A stretch of 64,000 nt of DNA from Comamonas thiooxydans (GCF_000964545.1 NZ_BBVD01000005.1:496001-560000), one strand, 5' to 3'; positions 8,893-19,790 are shown, counted from the first letter of the stretch. Made by a program: numbers and translations. The notes: generated by a model from the letters alone, not told the origin.

Positions 8893-9525
8893 TTACTTGA
8901 CGGCGCGACCAAGGACCTGCAGATAGGCAATCACTGCCTCCATCTCCGTCTTGTCCTTGACCTCGGCCTGAGCACCGGCGATTTCCGCATCGGTGTACGG
9001 CACGCCCACCTTGCGCAGCGCGCTCATGCGCGTTGCCACGGCCGTGTCATCCACCTTGTTGGCTTCCAGCCAGGGGTAAGCAGGCATGTTGGACTCGGGC
9101 ACCACGTCACGCGGGTTGTTCAGGTGGATGCGATGCCATTCGTCGCTGTACTTGCCGCCCACGCGATGCAGATCGGGGCCGGTACGCTTGGAGCCCCACT
9201 GGAAGGGGTGGTCGTAGACGAACTCGCCAGCCACCGAGTAGTGGCCGTAGCGCATGGTTTCGGCGCGGAAGGGACGGATCATCTGCGAGTGGCAGTTGTA
9301 GCAACCCTCGCGCAGATAGACGTCGCGCCCCATCAGCTGCAACGGCGTGTAGGGCTTGAGACCCGCCACGGCTTCGGTCGTGGACTTCTGGAAGAACAGC
9401 GGCACGATTTCCACCAGGCCGCCAATGGTCAGCACGAACAGCGTCAGCGCGATCAGCAAAAAGTTGCTGGTCTCGATCTTCTCGTGCGAAAAGCTCTTGG
9501 GAGCTGCGTTATTTTGATCAGACAT
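8893..9525 (-). CDS. ccoO: cbb3 oxidase monoheme subunit II
   Basis: A 210-residue cytochrome c with one N-terminal membrane anchor (about 22-46). The single heme motif is CYNCH (75-79), followed by SQMIRPFRAETMRYGHYS; a C-terminal region contains the axial-Met type segment PESNMPAYPWL. It transfers electrons from CcoP to the heme b centres of CcoN. It starts 19 bp after ccoN. Confidence 0.97.
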   Translation of the reverse strand: MSDQNNAAPKSFSHEKIETSNFLLIALTLFVLTIGGLVEIVPLFFQKSTTEAVAGLKPYTPLQLMGRDVYLREGCYNCHSQMIRPFRAETMRYGHYSVAGEFVYDHPFQWGSKRTGPDLHRVGGKYSDEWHRIHLNNPRDVVPESNMPAYPWLEANKVDDTAVATRMSALRKVGVPYTDAEIAGAQAEVKDKTEMEAVIAYLQVLGRAVK

Positions 9526-9544
9526 TGCTTTTGCTCCTCAATGC

Positions 9545-10981
<1,437 letters not shown>

Positions 10982-11034
10982 CGGGCACCTCTTAGATATC
11001 TTGCAAAGTGTTCATTGGTTTCTGGTCGGGCTCG

Positions 11035-11048
11035 TTGAGCCACATCAA
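11035..11048 (-). promoter_or_regulatory. FNR box for the ccoNOQP promoter
   Basis: On the minus strand TTGATGTGGCTCAA matches TTGAT-N4-ATCAA except for one base in the second half site. It overlaps the ccoS stop codon (11045-11047) and is centred about 60 bp before the ccoN start, a suitable place for a class II activator site. Confidence 0.75.
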
Positions 11049-11182
11049 TCGTCGCGAAGAATGCGCTCGCCTTCTTGTTCCACGCTCTCGAACTGGCCCC
11101 GGTACACGGCCCACCACAGGGCAGCCACAATGGCCATGACCAGAACAACCGACAGCGGAATCAATACATACAAAATGTCCAT
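11045..11182 (-). CDS. ccoS: cbb3 oxidase maturation protein CcoS
   Basis: A 45-residue protein starting MDILYVLIPLSVVLV. One membrane helix (4-24) is followed by ALWWAVYRGQFESVEQEGERIL, the CcoS signature in which a short soluble tail follows the helix. CcoS is needed for cofactor insertion into CcoN. Its ATG overlaps the ccoI stop by one base (TGATG), indicating translational coupling. Confidence 0.93.
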   Translation of the reverse strand: MDILYVLIPLSVVLVMAIVAALWWAVYRGQFESVEQEGERILRDD

Positions 11183-13641
11183 CAATGGCCTCCTTGAGTC
11201 AGTGGCATGACGGTGCCCCGCGGCGCAAGGTGCGCGGGGGCGGACGCGTTGCTATCTGCAGCCTGCAGCGGCAACGCACGTGCAAGACGGGCTGCGTTGG
11301 CGACGACCAGCAAGGAGCTCAGCGCCATGCCGAGCCCTGCCAGCCAGGCAGGCATCCAGCCCACGAGGGCCAGAGGAATAGAGATCGCGTTATAGGCTGC
11401 TGCCCAGCCCAGGTTCTGGCGCACCACGGACAGGGTCCGTCGGGCCAGCAACAGGCTTTGCAACACTAACTCCAGGCTGTCTCCCAGTACCACGAAGTCT
11501 GCTTGCGATTGTGCCAGCGGCACTGCTTTACCAAAAGCAAAAGAGACATGCGCTCCGGCTAAAACTGGGCCGTCATTCAGGCCGTCGCCGACCATGGCAA
11601 CCTTATGCCCTGCCGCCTGTGCCGCCTGCATGGCGGCCAGCTTGTCCTGCGGTTTGCAGTCGCCCTGCGCCTGCTCTATGCCCAGCTTGGCGGCCACGGT
11701 TTGCACCGCTGCAGAGCGGTCACCCGAGAGCAGTTGCACCGTCACGCCTTGCTGCCTGAGGTCGGCAATGACCTGGGCCGCTTCGGGACGCACGTCCTCG
11801 CTCAGATGGAACTGTGCCAGGGGCAGCCAGCCACCTTGCGATTCCTCGGCCAGCACCACGCTCTGTCCCAGTTCATGCGGAGCCAGCTCGGGCACGCCGC
11901 AATGCGCGGCCGAGCCCAGACGAAGATGGCGGCGCAAGGCGGTATTGCTGCGCGCCTGCACCCAGACATCGAGGCCGCTGCCAGCGATTTCCTGGACGGA
12001 ATCCAGCAGCCATGCGCTGGCAGGCAGTTCGGCCACCTCGGCCGCCTGCGCCAGTGCCTTGGAAGCGGGATGCATGGACTGGCGCGCCAGCAAGGCGGCC
12101 AGCGCCAGCAGCTCATCAGTGTTTTGACCTTCTGCAGGTGTCAGCGCGCGCAGCACCAGGCCGTCGCGCGTCAGCGTTCCGGTCTTGTCGAACACCAGCG
12201 TATCCACGGCGGCCAGCGCCTCCAGCCCCTGCAGATTGCGCACCAGCACGCCGCTGCGCGCCAAGGTGCCGGCCGCCGTCAGCATGGCCACGGGCGTGGC
12301 CAGAGAAAGCGCACAGGGGCAGGTGACAATGAGCACGGCCACGGCCACCATCATGGCCTTGCCCGGGTCGGTGGGCCACCACCAGATGGCGGCAGCCAGC
12401 GCCGCCAGCAGCACCACAACGAGAAAAGGCCGGGCCACCTTGTCGGCCAACTGTGCCAGTGTTGGCTTTTGCAGCGAAGCGCTTTCCATCAGATTCACGA
12501 TCTGCGCAAAGCGGGTGCCCTCACCCACGCTGTCCACTCTCACATCGACAACACTGTCCAGGTTGTAGCTGCCGGCGGTGACTGCATCGCCTTGTGCGCG
12601 CAAAACAGGCGTGGACTCGCCAGTCAGAAGCGCCTCATCGGCATGGGTGGTGCCGCGCAGAATCCGGCCGTCTGCGGGGAAAGCCTCGCCCGTGAGCACA
12701 CGCACCACATCACCCACACGCAGGCGGCGCGTGGCCACACGCTCGAACTCTCCCGAGTCGGGCTGCTGACGCAGCACCGAATCCGGCAGCCGGTTCATCA
12801 CGGCTTCCAATGCACCGGCCGTGCGATCGCGCAGGCGCAGCTCCAGCCAGCGTCCTGTGAGCAGGAAGAAGACAAACATGGTCAGCGAGTCGAAGAAGAC
12901 TTCCTGACCGAAGGGACCGGAGGGATCAAAAGTGCCCAGCGTGCTGATGACAAAGGTGATCAACATGCCCAGGGCCACGGGCAGGTCCATGCTCACGCGG
13001 CGCTGGGTGATGTCCTTGAGCGCGCTCTTGAAGAAGGGCCCGCAGCAAAACAGCACCACGGGCAGAGAAATCACCCAGGATGCCCAGCGCAGCAAGGTCT
13101 CCATCTCCAGCGACAGGTCGCCGGGCCGCGCCGTGTAGGCGGGCCATGCATACATCATCACCTGCATCATGCACAGGCCGGCCACCAGCCAGCGCCACAG
13201 GGCTCGGCGCGTCTCGGCCTGGCGCAGCTCGCGCGCAAATGCGTCGCGCGCGGGCAAGGCGCGATAGCCGGCACGCGATACGGCCTCCATCCATTGCGAT
13301 GGAAGCACCTGGGCGGGACGCCACTCGACACGGGCTCGGCGCGTTGCGGCACTGACTTCGGCTGCCTGCACTCCGGGGACAGCCCGAAGCGCCTCCTCGA
13401 TGGTCAGCGCACATGCAGCACAGTGCATGCCCTCCAGAACCACAAAGGAATCCCACACCGGGGACTCGGTTGCGTTCTCGGAGATTGGGGCCTTGGAGCT
13501 CTGGCCGGCGGGGCGACCAAACGAGCTCCATTCTTGCGGATCGTCCAGCAGATGACTATGCATCTGGGACAAGTTCAGGAAACCGGTGTCAGCAACAGCA
13601 TGCTCTGCCGCGGAAGGCTGGACAGTAGTGTGTTGGGACAT
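11182..13641 (-). CDS. ccoI: Copper-translocating P-type ATPase for cbb3 assembly
   Basis: An 819-residue P1B ATPase. It has an N-terminal metal-binding domain with GMHCAAC (Cys74, Cys77), about eight membrane helices and the CPC metal site in VTCPCALSLATP. The phosphorylation motif is DKTGTLTRDG and the hinge MVGDGLNDGPVLA. CcoI/FixI exports Cu(I) to the periplasm for the CcoN binuclear centre. It is the first gene of the cco cluster. An FNR box 35-48 bp before its start suggests low-oxygen induction, shared with the divergent stress protein. Confidence 0.95.
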   Translation of the reverse strand: MSQHTTVQPSAAEHAVADTGFLNLSQMHSHLLDDPQEWSSFGRPAGQSSKAPISENATESPVWDSFVVLEGMHCAACALTIEEALRAVPGVQAAEVSAATRRARVEWRPAQVLPSQWMEAVSRAGYRALPARDAFARELRQAETRRALWRWLVAGLCMMQVMMYAWPAYTARPGDLSLEMETLLRWASWVISLPVVLFCCGPFFKSALKDITQRRVSMDLPVALGMLITFVISTLGTFDPSGPFGQEVFFDSLTMFVFFLLTGRWLELRLRDRTAGALEAVMNRLPDSVLRQQPDSGEFERVATRRLRVGDVVRVLTGEAFPADGRILRGTTHADEALLTGESTPVLRAQGDAVTAGSYNLDSVVDVRVDSVGEGTRFAQIVNLMESASLQKPTLAQLADKVARPFLVVVLLAALAAAIWWWPTDPGKAMMVAVAVLIVTCPCALSLATPVAMLTAAGTLARSGVLVRNLQGLEALAAVDTLVFDKTGTLTRDGLVLRALTPAEGQNTDELLALAALLARQSMHPASKALAQAAEVAELPASAWLLDSVQEIAGSGLDVWVQARSNTALRRHLRLGSAAHCGVPELAPHELGQSVVLAEESQGGWLPLAQFHLSEDVRPEAAQVIADLRQQGVTVQLLSGDRSAAVQTVAAKLGIEQAQGDCKPQDKLAAMQAAQAAGHKVAMVGDGLNDGPVLAGAHVSFAFGKAVPLAQSQADFVVLGDSLELVLQSLLLARRTLSVVRQNLGWAAAYNAISIPLALVGWMPAWLAGLGMALSSLLVVANAARLARALPLQAADSNASAPAHLAPRGTVMPLTQGGH

Positions 13642-13675
13642 GTTTCAAGCGTAACGACGCCAGATGATACCCACC

Positions 13676-13689
13676 TTGACATTAATCAA
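13676..13689. promoter_or_regulatory. FNR box between ccoI and usp
   Basis: TTGACATTAATCAA matches TTGAT-N4-ATCAA with one mismatch. It sits 34 bp before ccoI and 62 bp before the usp start in the divergent promoter region. Confidence 0.8.
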
Positions 13690-13751
13690 CCGTTAACTGC
13701 CCAATCGACATATGCTTGTATTTACAACGCATGCAACCCAAGGAGAAAGCT

Positions 13752-14195
13752 ATGTACAACCGCATTTTGATTGCTACCGACGGCACCGAACTCTCAGACA
13801 AGGCTGTGCATGCAGGCCTGGATCTGGCCGCTTTGTGCGGCGCCAGCGTGATTGCGCTCAAGGTTGTCTCGCACTATCCGCGCAGCTACCTGGAAGGCAG
13901 CGACTTGCTGGACATCAAGGAAGCCAAGCGCGTTGAGGAGCAATGGACCAATCAGGCCCAGACCCTGCTGAACGGCGTCAAAGCCTTTGGCCATGAGCGC
14001 AAGGTCAATGTCACCACCGAAATCGCCCACTCAGACCTGGTGGCCGAGTCGATTGTGGAGATGGCCAAAAAGCATGACTGCGACCTGATCGTCATGGCTT
14101 CGCACGGTCGCAAGGGTCTGCAGCGCCTGCTGCTGGGCAGCGAAACCCAGCATGTGCTGACGCACTCACCGGTGCCGGTGCTGGTGCTGCGCTGA
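13752..14195 (+). CDS. Universal stress protein UspA family
   Basis: A 147-residue single-domain Usp. It starts MYNRILIATDGTELSDKAV and ends with the ATP-binding G-x2-G-x9-G(S) pattern in GRKGLQRLLLGSETQHVL followed by SPVPVLVLR. AGGAGA 5 nt before the ATG at 13752 fixes the start, although the frame is open from 13716. Usp proteins of this type often aid survival without oxygen and are commonly FNR/Anr dependent, which fits the FNR box upstream. Confidence 0.93.
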   Translation: MYNRILIATDGTELSDKAVHAGLDLAALCGASVIALKVVSHYPRSYLEGSDLLDIKEAKRVEEQWTNQAQTLLNGVKAFGHERKVNVTTEIAHSDLVAESIVEMAKKHDCDLIVMASHGRKGLQRLLLGSETQHVLTHSPVPVLVLR

Positions 14196-14235
14196 TCGGA
14201 TCTCTCTGAGCCGCTTAGCGGCTTCCCTTGAGAGG

Positions 14236-14300
14236 ATGGCATCTGATGGCATCTGTACTGGGAGACGCCCCTGGCCGGGCGCCCCTCGCCGGGCGCCCCT
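14236..14300. repeat. Two short tandem repeats in the usp-matB gap
   Basis: The 344-bp gap 14196-14539 holds no gene. It contains ATGGCATCTG twice in tandem (14236-14245, 14246-14255), CCGGGCGCCCCT twice with a 14-bp period (14275-14286, 14289-14300), and the terminator at 14370. Confidence 0.7.
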
Positions 14301-14369
14301 TGCTGGGTTTACCCCTGATATCCAGTGACACAGGCTGCTCATGGGCCGCCGTTTGCTACTCACAAATTA

Positions 14370-14401
14370 AAAGCAGCTTGCGTACAAGCTGCTTTATTTT
14401 T
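14370..14401. terminator. Bidirectional terminator between usp and matB
   Basis: AAAGCAGCTTG, CGTA loop, CAAGCTGCTTT, then T-rich sequence. It sits between the convergent usp and malonyl-CoA synthetase genes. Confidence 0.8.
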
Positions 14402-14539
14402 GGGTCGATTCAATGCTGAATCTGCCTTGCAAGCTGCGCAATAAGCTCACTTTTCAGGAGTCAAGTCAAAAGACAAGCGCCTGAAACGCAGCCAATAGTG
14501 CAGCCAAAAACCAACGCCTGGCGTCCGCTTCGACCGGGT

Positions 14540-16102
14540 TCAGGAGAACTCCTGCTGATACTGATCGCGCAGCAGCTTCTTCTGGACCTTGCCCATGGTG
14601 TTGCGCGGCAGGCTGTCCACCACATAGCAGCGCTTGGGCACCTTGAAATTGGCCAGCCTGGCTTTGAGCGACTCCAGAATTTTCAGCCCATCCAGTTGCG
14701 CGCCCTTGCGCGGCACGATGACGGCAACGCCGACCTCGCCAAAGTCCGGGTGAGGCACGCCCACCAGGGCGCTTTCGTCCACGCCGGGAAGATCGTTGAT
14801 GAAGCCTTCCACCTCGGCCGGATAGACGTTGTAGCCGCCCGAGATGATCAAGTCCTTGCTGCGCCCCACGATGCTGAAATAGCCGCGCTCGTCCTGCAGG
14901 CCCACATCGCCGGTCTTGAACCAGCCGTCGGCCGTGAACTCCTCTGCCGTCTTCTCGGGCATGCGCCAGTAGCCCTTGAAGACATTGGGGCCCTGCACCT
15001 CGATATTGCCGATCTCGCCTGCGGGCATGGCCTTGCCGTCATCGCCATGAATGCGCACGCCCACGCCAGGCAGGGGAAAGCCCACGGTTGCGCCGCGACG
15101 CTCGGCCTCGTTGCCATAGCGCGCATCTGCCTGATAGGGGTTGGAGGTCAGCATGATGGTCTCGCTCATGCCGTAGCGCTCAAGAATGGTGTGGCCGGTA
15201 CGCGTCTTCCAGGCACGGAAAGTCTCGATCAGCATGGGAGCCGAGCCCGAGATGAACAGACGCATGTGCGCGGCCATGTCGCGATCCAGTCTGGCATCGG
15301 CCAGCATGCGCACATAAAGGGTTGGCACCCCCATGAAGACGGTCGCATCCTTGAAGCGCGCCATGACGGCCTCGGGCTCGAAGCGGGCAAACCAGATCAT
15401 GGGACTGCCGTTGAGCAGCGCGCCGTGAATGGCGACAAACAGGCCATGCACATGGAAGATGGGTAGCGCGTGAATCAGCACATCGCCTTCCTGCCAGCCC
15501 CAGTACACCTTGAGCATGGCCGCATTGCTCAGCAGATTGCCGTGGCTGAGCATGGCGCCCTTGCTACGCCCCGTGGTGCCGCTAGTGTAGAGAATTGCCG
15601 CCAGATCGTCGGCGCGACGTGGCACGACCTGATGCTCGTCGCTGTGGTGGGCCGCTCGCTCCAGCAAGCTGCCCGTGCGATCGGTGCCCAGGGTGTAGAC
15701 ATGGCCCACGCCGTGGTTGAAGGCAATCTTGGACACCCAGCCAAAACAGCCGGGGGCGCACACCACCACGGCCGGCTCGGCATTGGTGATGAAGTACTCC
15801 ATCTCGGCGCTCTGGTAGGCGGTGTTCAGCGGCAGGAACACATGGCCGCTGCGCAGCGTGGCCAGGTAGAGCATCATGGCTTCGACCGACTTTTCCACCT
15901 GCACCGCAATGCGGCTGCCCTCGGGCAGATCCAGCGAGGCCAGCAGATTGGCCATGCGTGCACTGCCCTGCTCCAGATCGGCCCAGGTGTAGTAGAGGCT
16001 GGAGCCATCGGGCTCGATGGCCTCCACGGCGATTTTCGTCAGATCCGCAGGAAACGCAGCGCGCAGCGCGCTGAAAAGATTGGCTTGAGGCATGTCGGTC
16101 AT
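14540..16102 (-). CDS. matB: Malonyl-CoA synthetase (malonate-CoA ligase)
   Basis: A 520-residue ANL-superfamily enzyme that uses ATP to join malonate to CoA. Visible motifs are the P-loop AILYTSGTTGRSKGAMLSHGN (about 170-190), HALPIFHVHGLFVA (about 211-224), ERYGMSET (about 311-318), TGDVG (about 396-400) and the C-terminal catalytic lysine in NTMGKVQKKLL. The HALPIFHxHGLFVA block and the compact length favour MatB over long-chain acyl-CoA ligases. It is last in a three-gene unit with a Bug receptor and malonyl-CoA decarboxylase, which supports malonate as the substrate. Confidence 0.9.
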   Translation of the reverse strand: MTDMPQANLFSALRAAFPADLTKIAVEAIEPDGSSLYYTWADLEQGSARMANLLASLDLPEGSRIAVQVEKSVEAMMLYLATLRSGHVFLPLNTAYQSAEMEYFITNAEPAVVVCAPGCFGWVSKIAFNHGVGHVYTLGTDRTGSLLERAAHHSDEHQVVPRRADDLAAILYTSGTTGRSKGAMLSHGNLLSNAAMLKVYWGWQEGDVLIHALPIFHVHGLFVAIHGALLNGSPMIWFARFEPEAVMARFKDATVFMGVPTLYVRMLADARLDRDMAAHMRLFISGSAPMLIETFRAWKTRTGHTILERYGMSETIMLTSNPYQADARYGNEAERRGATVGFPLPGVGVRIHGDDGKAMPAGEIGNIEVQGPNVFKGYWRMPEKTAEEFTADGWFKTGDVGLQDERGYFSIVGRSKDLIISGGYNVYPAEVEGFINDLPGVDESALVGVPHPDFGEVGVAVIVPRKGAQLDGLKILESLKARLANFKVPKRCYVVDSLPRNTMGKVQKKLLRDQYQQEFS

Positions 16103-16255
16103 CGTGATGCTGTCGAACTCGGAAACGGTGAAAGCAAAAGGTCCATGGCCATCATAGGCCCGGCCCTGGCCTGGCCGGTGGCGCCAGGCACTGAAAAAAT
16201 CACTTCTTCAAAATGGGGCGCCAGCAAAGGGCGCCCCGCAAGGCAGCCAGCTGGC

Positions 16256-17272
16256 TCAGGAGTCAATCTTCACATTCGCCGCCTTGACCACATGGGCCCA
16301 GCGCTGGATCTCGCTTTGCACCATGGCGGCAAACTGCGGCTGGCTCAGCTGGCCGTAATCGGCGCCGTTCTTGGCCCAGGCAGCCTTGATGTCCTCGGCG
16401 GCACCGATCTTGCGTACCTCGTCCAGCATCTGCTGCTGCACGGCAGCAGGCGTGCCCTTGGGGGCCCATAGCCCATACCAGGTGGTGACGGTGAAGTCCG
16501 GCAGGCCGCACTCGGCCGCGCTGGGCACATCGGGGAAGGCGGGATTGCGCTTGGCTCCCGCCACCATCAAGGCCTTGATGCGGCCGCCCTTGATATGCTG
16601 GGCCGATGAGCCCAGGCCATCGAACAGCATGTCCACATTGCCGGCAATCAGGTCCTGCAGCGCCGGCCCTGCGCCCTTGTAGGGGATATGGGTGATCTGG
16701 GTCTTGGTCTGCAGCTTGAACAGCTCGCCCGCCAGATGGTGCGAGGAGCCCGGCCCTGCCGAGGCATAGTTGTACTTGCCGGGGTTGGCACGCAGGTCCT
16801 GTACAAGAGCCTGCAAGCTGGCATGCGTCACCTTCTTGGGATTGACCACCACGACTTGCGGCACGCTGGCCAGCAGCGCCAGCGGGATGAAGTCGCGCTC
16901 CAGATCGTATTCGAGCTTGGGGTAGACCGATGGCGCAATCACATGGTGAGTGCCGCCCATGAAGAAGTTGTAGCCGTCGGGTACGGCCTTGGCCGCAATG
17001 CTGGCGCCCAGCGTACCGCCCGCGCCACCGCGGTTGTCTATCACCAAGGTCTTGCCCGAGGTCTTGGCGAACTGGGCAGAGAACGGCCTGGCAAAGGTGT
17101 CGGTGCCGCCGCCGGCAGGAAAAGGCACGATCAGATTGACAGGCCTGCTCGGCCATTCCGATGCCTGGGCCATGCCCGTCCAGCCCGATGCTCCAGCCGC
17201 CAGCAGCGCCCCCGTCGCCCCCAGCAGCGTGCGCCGCTGCAAACCCACGCTCTTTTCCCAAGAATCCTGCAT
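16256..17272 (-). CDS. Bug-family tricarboxylate-type periplasmic receptor
   Basis: A 338-residue secreted protein. The N-terminus has a twin-arginine-like QRRTLLGATGALLAAG signal and a cut after MAQA. The mature part has family landmarks VNLIVPFPAGGGTDTFAR, GGAGGTLGASIAAKAVPDGY and HIPYKGAGPALQDL. Bug/TctC proteins bind carboxylates for TTT transporters, but no TctA/TctB genes are adjacent. Lying between malonyl-CoA decarboxylase and malonyl-CoA synthetase, it probably binds malonate. That substrate is inferred from position. Confidence 0.88.
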   Translation of the reverse strand: MQDSWEKSVGLQRRTLLGATGALLAAGASGWTGMAQASEWPSRPVNLIVPFPAGGGTDTFARPFSAQFAKTSGKTLVIDNRGGAGGTLGASIAAKAVPDGYNFFMGGTHHVIAPSVYPKLEYDLERDFIPLALLASVPQVVVVNPKKVTHASLQALVQDLRANPGKYNYASAGPGSSHHLAGELFKLQTKTQITHIPYKGAGPALQDLIAGNVDMLFDGLGSSAQHIKGGRIKALMVAGAKRNPAFPDVPSAAECGLPDFTVTTWYGLWAPKGTPAAVQQQMLDEVRKIGAAEDIKAAWAKNGADYGQLSQPQFAAMVQSEIQRWAHVVKAANVKIDS

Positions 17273-17385
17273 CTATGTCTCCTCTGCGCGCCTGGTCAGC
17301 AGCATCGCCGCAGCCAGACTTGTGGTTGGAAGACGCAGCAGCAACAAGCCGGCTCAGGCCGGGCGCAGCGCGAGTCGCGATGCAC

Positions 17386-18807
17386 TCAACCCTTGCACAG
17401 CGATTCGATCTCCGAGGAAACGGGAATCTTGCTCTGCGCCAACAGGCTGCGGTGCTTGTCCAGGCGCTTGAGGTCATACAGATAGTTGACCATCAGCCCC
17501 ATGGATTGCTTGAGTCCCTTGGACGACAGGTCTGCCGCCCAGTTCAGGCGCTCCACGCGCGCACCGTTGCCAAGGTGAAAGCGTGCCACGGCATCTAGCG
17601 GACGACCCTTGGCAGTTTCCCGACCCAGATAGCGCGCGGCGCAAAACATGGCAGCCTGACGCACCACCGATTTCTCCGGCAGCGAGCCCGGATCGTCCAG
17701 CGCGGCCAGCAATTGCGCGGCACTCACTCCGCCGGCGACCTTCTCCAGGGCTGCCTTTTGCTTGTCGTCGAGCTCCGCCAGCGCCGCATCGCCGTTCTTG
17801 CTCAGCCAGCTGCGCAGTCCCGGAATCGGCGACAGCGTGGCGAACTGCTTGAGCTTGGGAAACTCCTCGGTGAGCGTCTCCACCACATGCTTGATGAGCG
17901 AATCGCCGAAGCTCACGCCCTTGAGTCCGGTCTGGGTGTTGCTGATGGAATAGAAGATGGCGGTGTTGGCCTTGGCCAGATCGGCTGCCGCTGCGGCCTC
18001 GTCCAGCAACGGAGCCATGCTGCCGGCCATCTTGTCCAGCAGTGCCACCTCCACAAAGATCAGCGGCACATTGGGCATGCGCGGGTGAAAGAACCCATAG
18101 CAGCGGCGGTCGCTGTCGAGGCGATTCTTCAGATCGGCCCAGCTGCGGATATCGTGCACTGCCTCGTACTTGATCAGCTTTTCGAGCAGCGATGCGGGCG
18201 AGTCCCAGTTCAGGCTTCTGAGCTCCAGCAAGGCCACATCGAACCAGCTGGAAAACAGATGCTCCAGCTCGGCGTCCAGCGCCACATAGTGCTGCTCCCC
18301 CTTGGGCAAGGCCAGCAACTCGGCGCGCATGTCGACCAGAAAGCCCATGCCGCCCTTGGGCTGGGCAAAACGCTGCAGCAGCCGCGTGCGCGACGAAACC
18401 AGGGCGCGGCGCAGGCTCATCTCGGCCTCGCCGCGTTCCACATCGCTGCCCGCCTTGTCGTAGCGCTCGCGGGCCGCCTGCAGCGCCTTGGCATCGGGGC
18501 CGAACTTTTCGATCGCCAGCAGCCAGAAGTCCTTGCGCGCGGCCAGATCGGCCTTGGCATACCAATCCATCAGCAGCTGCGCGTGACGGCCGCCCTCCAC
18601 GTCGCTGAGCGCGGTATCCGCCACCTGCTGCATGTCCAGCAGCAAGCGACGCAGCTCGCGCGGCGACAGCGCCTCCTCCCCACGACGCAAGGTGGCCTCC
18701 AGGCGTTGCGCCAGCGGGCGATGCTGGCCGTCGCCCTTCTCGCCCTCGGCACCGCGCACCCACAGCTTGGTTTGCTCAATCCACTCGGCTGCCCACCCCA
18801 TATGCAT
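17386..18807 (-). CDS. matA: Malonyl-CoA decarboxylase
   Basis: A 473-residue protein with a helical N-terminal domain (about 30-170) and a GNAT-like catalytic domain. The latter contains FFHPRMPNVPLIFVEVAL, the block SISNTQTGLKGVSFGDSLIKHV and LSPIPGLRSWL, all typical of malonyl-CoA decarboxylases. It converts malonyl-CoA to acetyl-CoA and CO2. It is first in the unit followed by the Bug receptor (113 bp) and malonyl-CoA synthetase, together turning external malonate into acetyl-CoA. A MatR-type regulator is not visible nearby. Confidence 0.94.
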   Translation of the reverse strand: MHMGWAAEWIEQTKLWVRGAEGEKGDGQHRPLAQRLEATLRRGEEALSPRELRRLLLDMQQVADTALSDVEGGRHAQLLMDWYAKADLAARKDFWLLAIEKFGPDAKALQAARERYDKAGSDVERGEAEMSLRRALVSSRTRLLQRFAQPKGGMGFLVDMRAELLALPKGEQHYVALDAELEHLFSSWFDVALLELRSLNWDSPASLLEKLIKYEAVHDIRSWADLKNRLDSDRRCYGFFHPRMPNVPLIFVEVALLDKMAGSMAPLLDEAAAAADLAKANTAIFYSISNTQTGLKGVSFGDSLIKHVVETLTEEFPKLKQFATLSPIPGLRSWLSKNGDAALAELDDKQKAALEKVAGGVSAAQLLAALDDPGSLPEKSVVRQAAMFCAARYLGRETAKGRPLDAVARFHLGNGARVERLNWAADLSSKGLKQSMGLMVNYLYDLKRLDKHRSLLAQSKIPVSSEIESLCKG

Positions 18808-18915
18808 CTCCTTGTTCCAGCACCATCATGCTCTCATTGAAGAAGCAGATACCGCAATTGCAGTAACGCTTTCAGCCATTATGTGCAGTTTTTCCGCCTC
18901 GCACACCACACCATG

Positions 18916-18943
18916 AAAAACGCAGACCGAAGTCTGCGTTTTT
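18916..18943. terminator. Bidirectional terminator between lgt and matA
   Basis: AAAAACGCAGAC, CGAA tetraloop, GTCTGCGTTTTT. Located 13 nt after the lgt stop, before the matA promoter region. Confidence 0.88.
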
Positions 18944-18956
18944 CAGGATTTGGCCT

Positions 18957-19790
18957 TCAGGCCGCAGTCCGCTGAACCGCGTAGGCCTGGCGCTTGCCGC
19001 ACCACACCCACATGAGCACACCGGCCACGATCATGGGAATGCACAGCCACTGCCCCATGCTCATGCCCAGCGAGAGAATGCCCAGGAAGTCGTCGGGCTC
19101 GCGGAAGTACTCTGCGATGAAGCGGAAGGCCCCATAGCCGATCAGAAAAACCGCCGCGACCTGGCCGGGCTTGCGCTCCTTGCGCGCGTAAAGCCACAGG
19201 ATGATGAACAGCAGCAGCCCTTCCATCAGGAACTGATAGATCTGCGAGGGATGACGCGGCAGCATGGAGCCGCTTTGCGGGAACACCATGGCCCAGGGCA
19301 GATCCGCACTCGCAAAACGCCCCCAGAGCTCGCCGTTGATGAAGTTGCCGATGCGGCCCGCAGCCAGCCCTGTGGGCACGCAGGGCGCCACAAAATCTGC
19401 GACTTCCAGCCAGTTGCGCTTGCGCGAGCGCGCAAACCAGATCATGGAGCCGATGACGCCCAGCAGGCCGCCGTGAAAGCTCATGCCGCCCTGCCAGACA
19501 GCAAGAATCTCCAGCGGATGCGAGAGGTAGTAACCGGGCTTGTAGAACAGGCAGTAGCCGATGCGCCCGCCCACGACCACGCCCAGCACGCCAAGGAAGA
19601 GAATATCCTCCACATCCTTGCGCGCCCAGGCACGATCGCCCGTCATGTATTTGAATGGAGGGTGGTGCAGTCGGCGCGTGCCCAGAAACAGGAACAGACC
19701 AAAGGCCACCAGATAGGTAATGCCATACCAGTGCACGGCCAGCGGGCCAATCTGCACGGCTACAGGATCAATGTGCGGATACATCAGCAT
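18957..19790 (-). CDS. lgt: Prolipoprotein diacylglyceryl transferase
   Basis: A roughly 277-residue inner-membrane enzyme with about seven helices. It moves a diacylglyceryl group from phosphatidylglycerol to the lipobox cysteine of prolipoproteins. The signature GRIGNFINGELWGR and the conserved GGMSFHGGLLG are present. The start is placed at MLMYPHIDPVAVQIG (19790) from family N-termini as I recall them. MPDMLMYP at 19799 or a longer frame to 19862 are possible, and none has a clear ribosome binding site. Confidence 0.94.
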   Translation of the reverse strand: MLMYPHIDPVAVQIGPLAVHWYGITYLVAFGLFLFLGTRRLHHPPFKYMTGDRAWARKDVEDILFLGVLGVVVGGRIGYCLFYKPGYYLSHPLEILAVWQGGMSFHGGLLGVIGSMIWFARSRKRNWLEVADFVAPCVPTGLAAGRIGNFINGELWGRFASADLPWAMVFPQSGSMLPRHPSQIYQFLMEGLLLFIILWLYARKERKPGQVAAVFLIGYGAFRFIAEYFREPDDFLGILSLGMSMGQWLCIPMIVAGVLMWVWCGKRQAYAVQRTAA

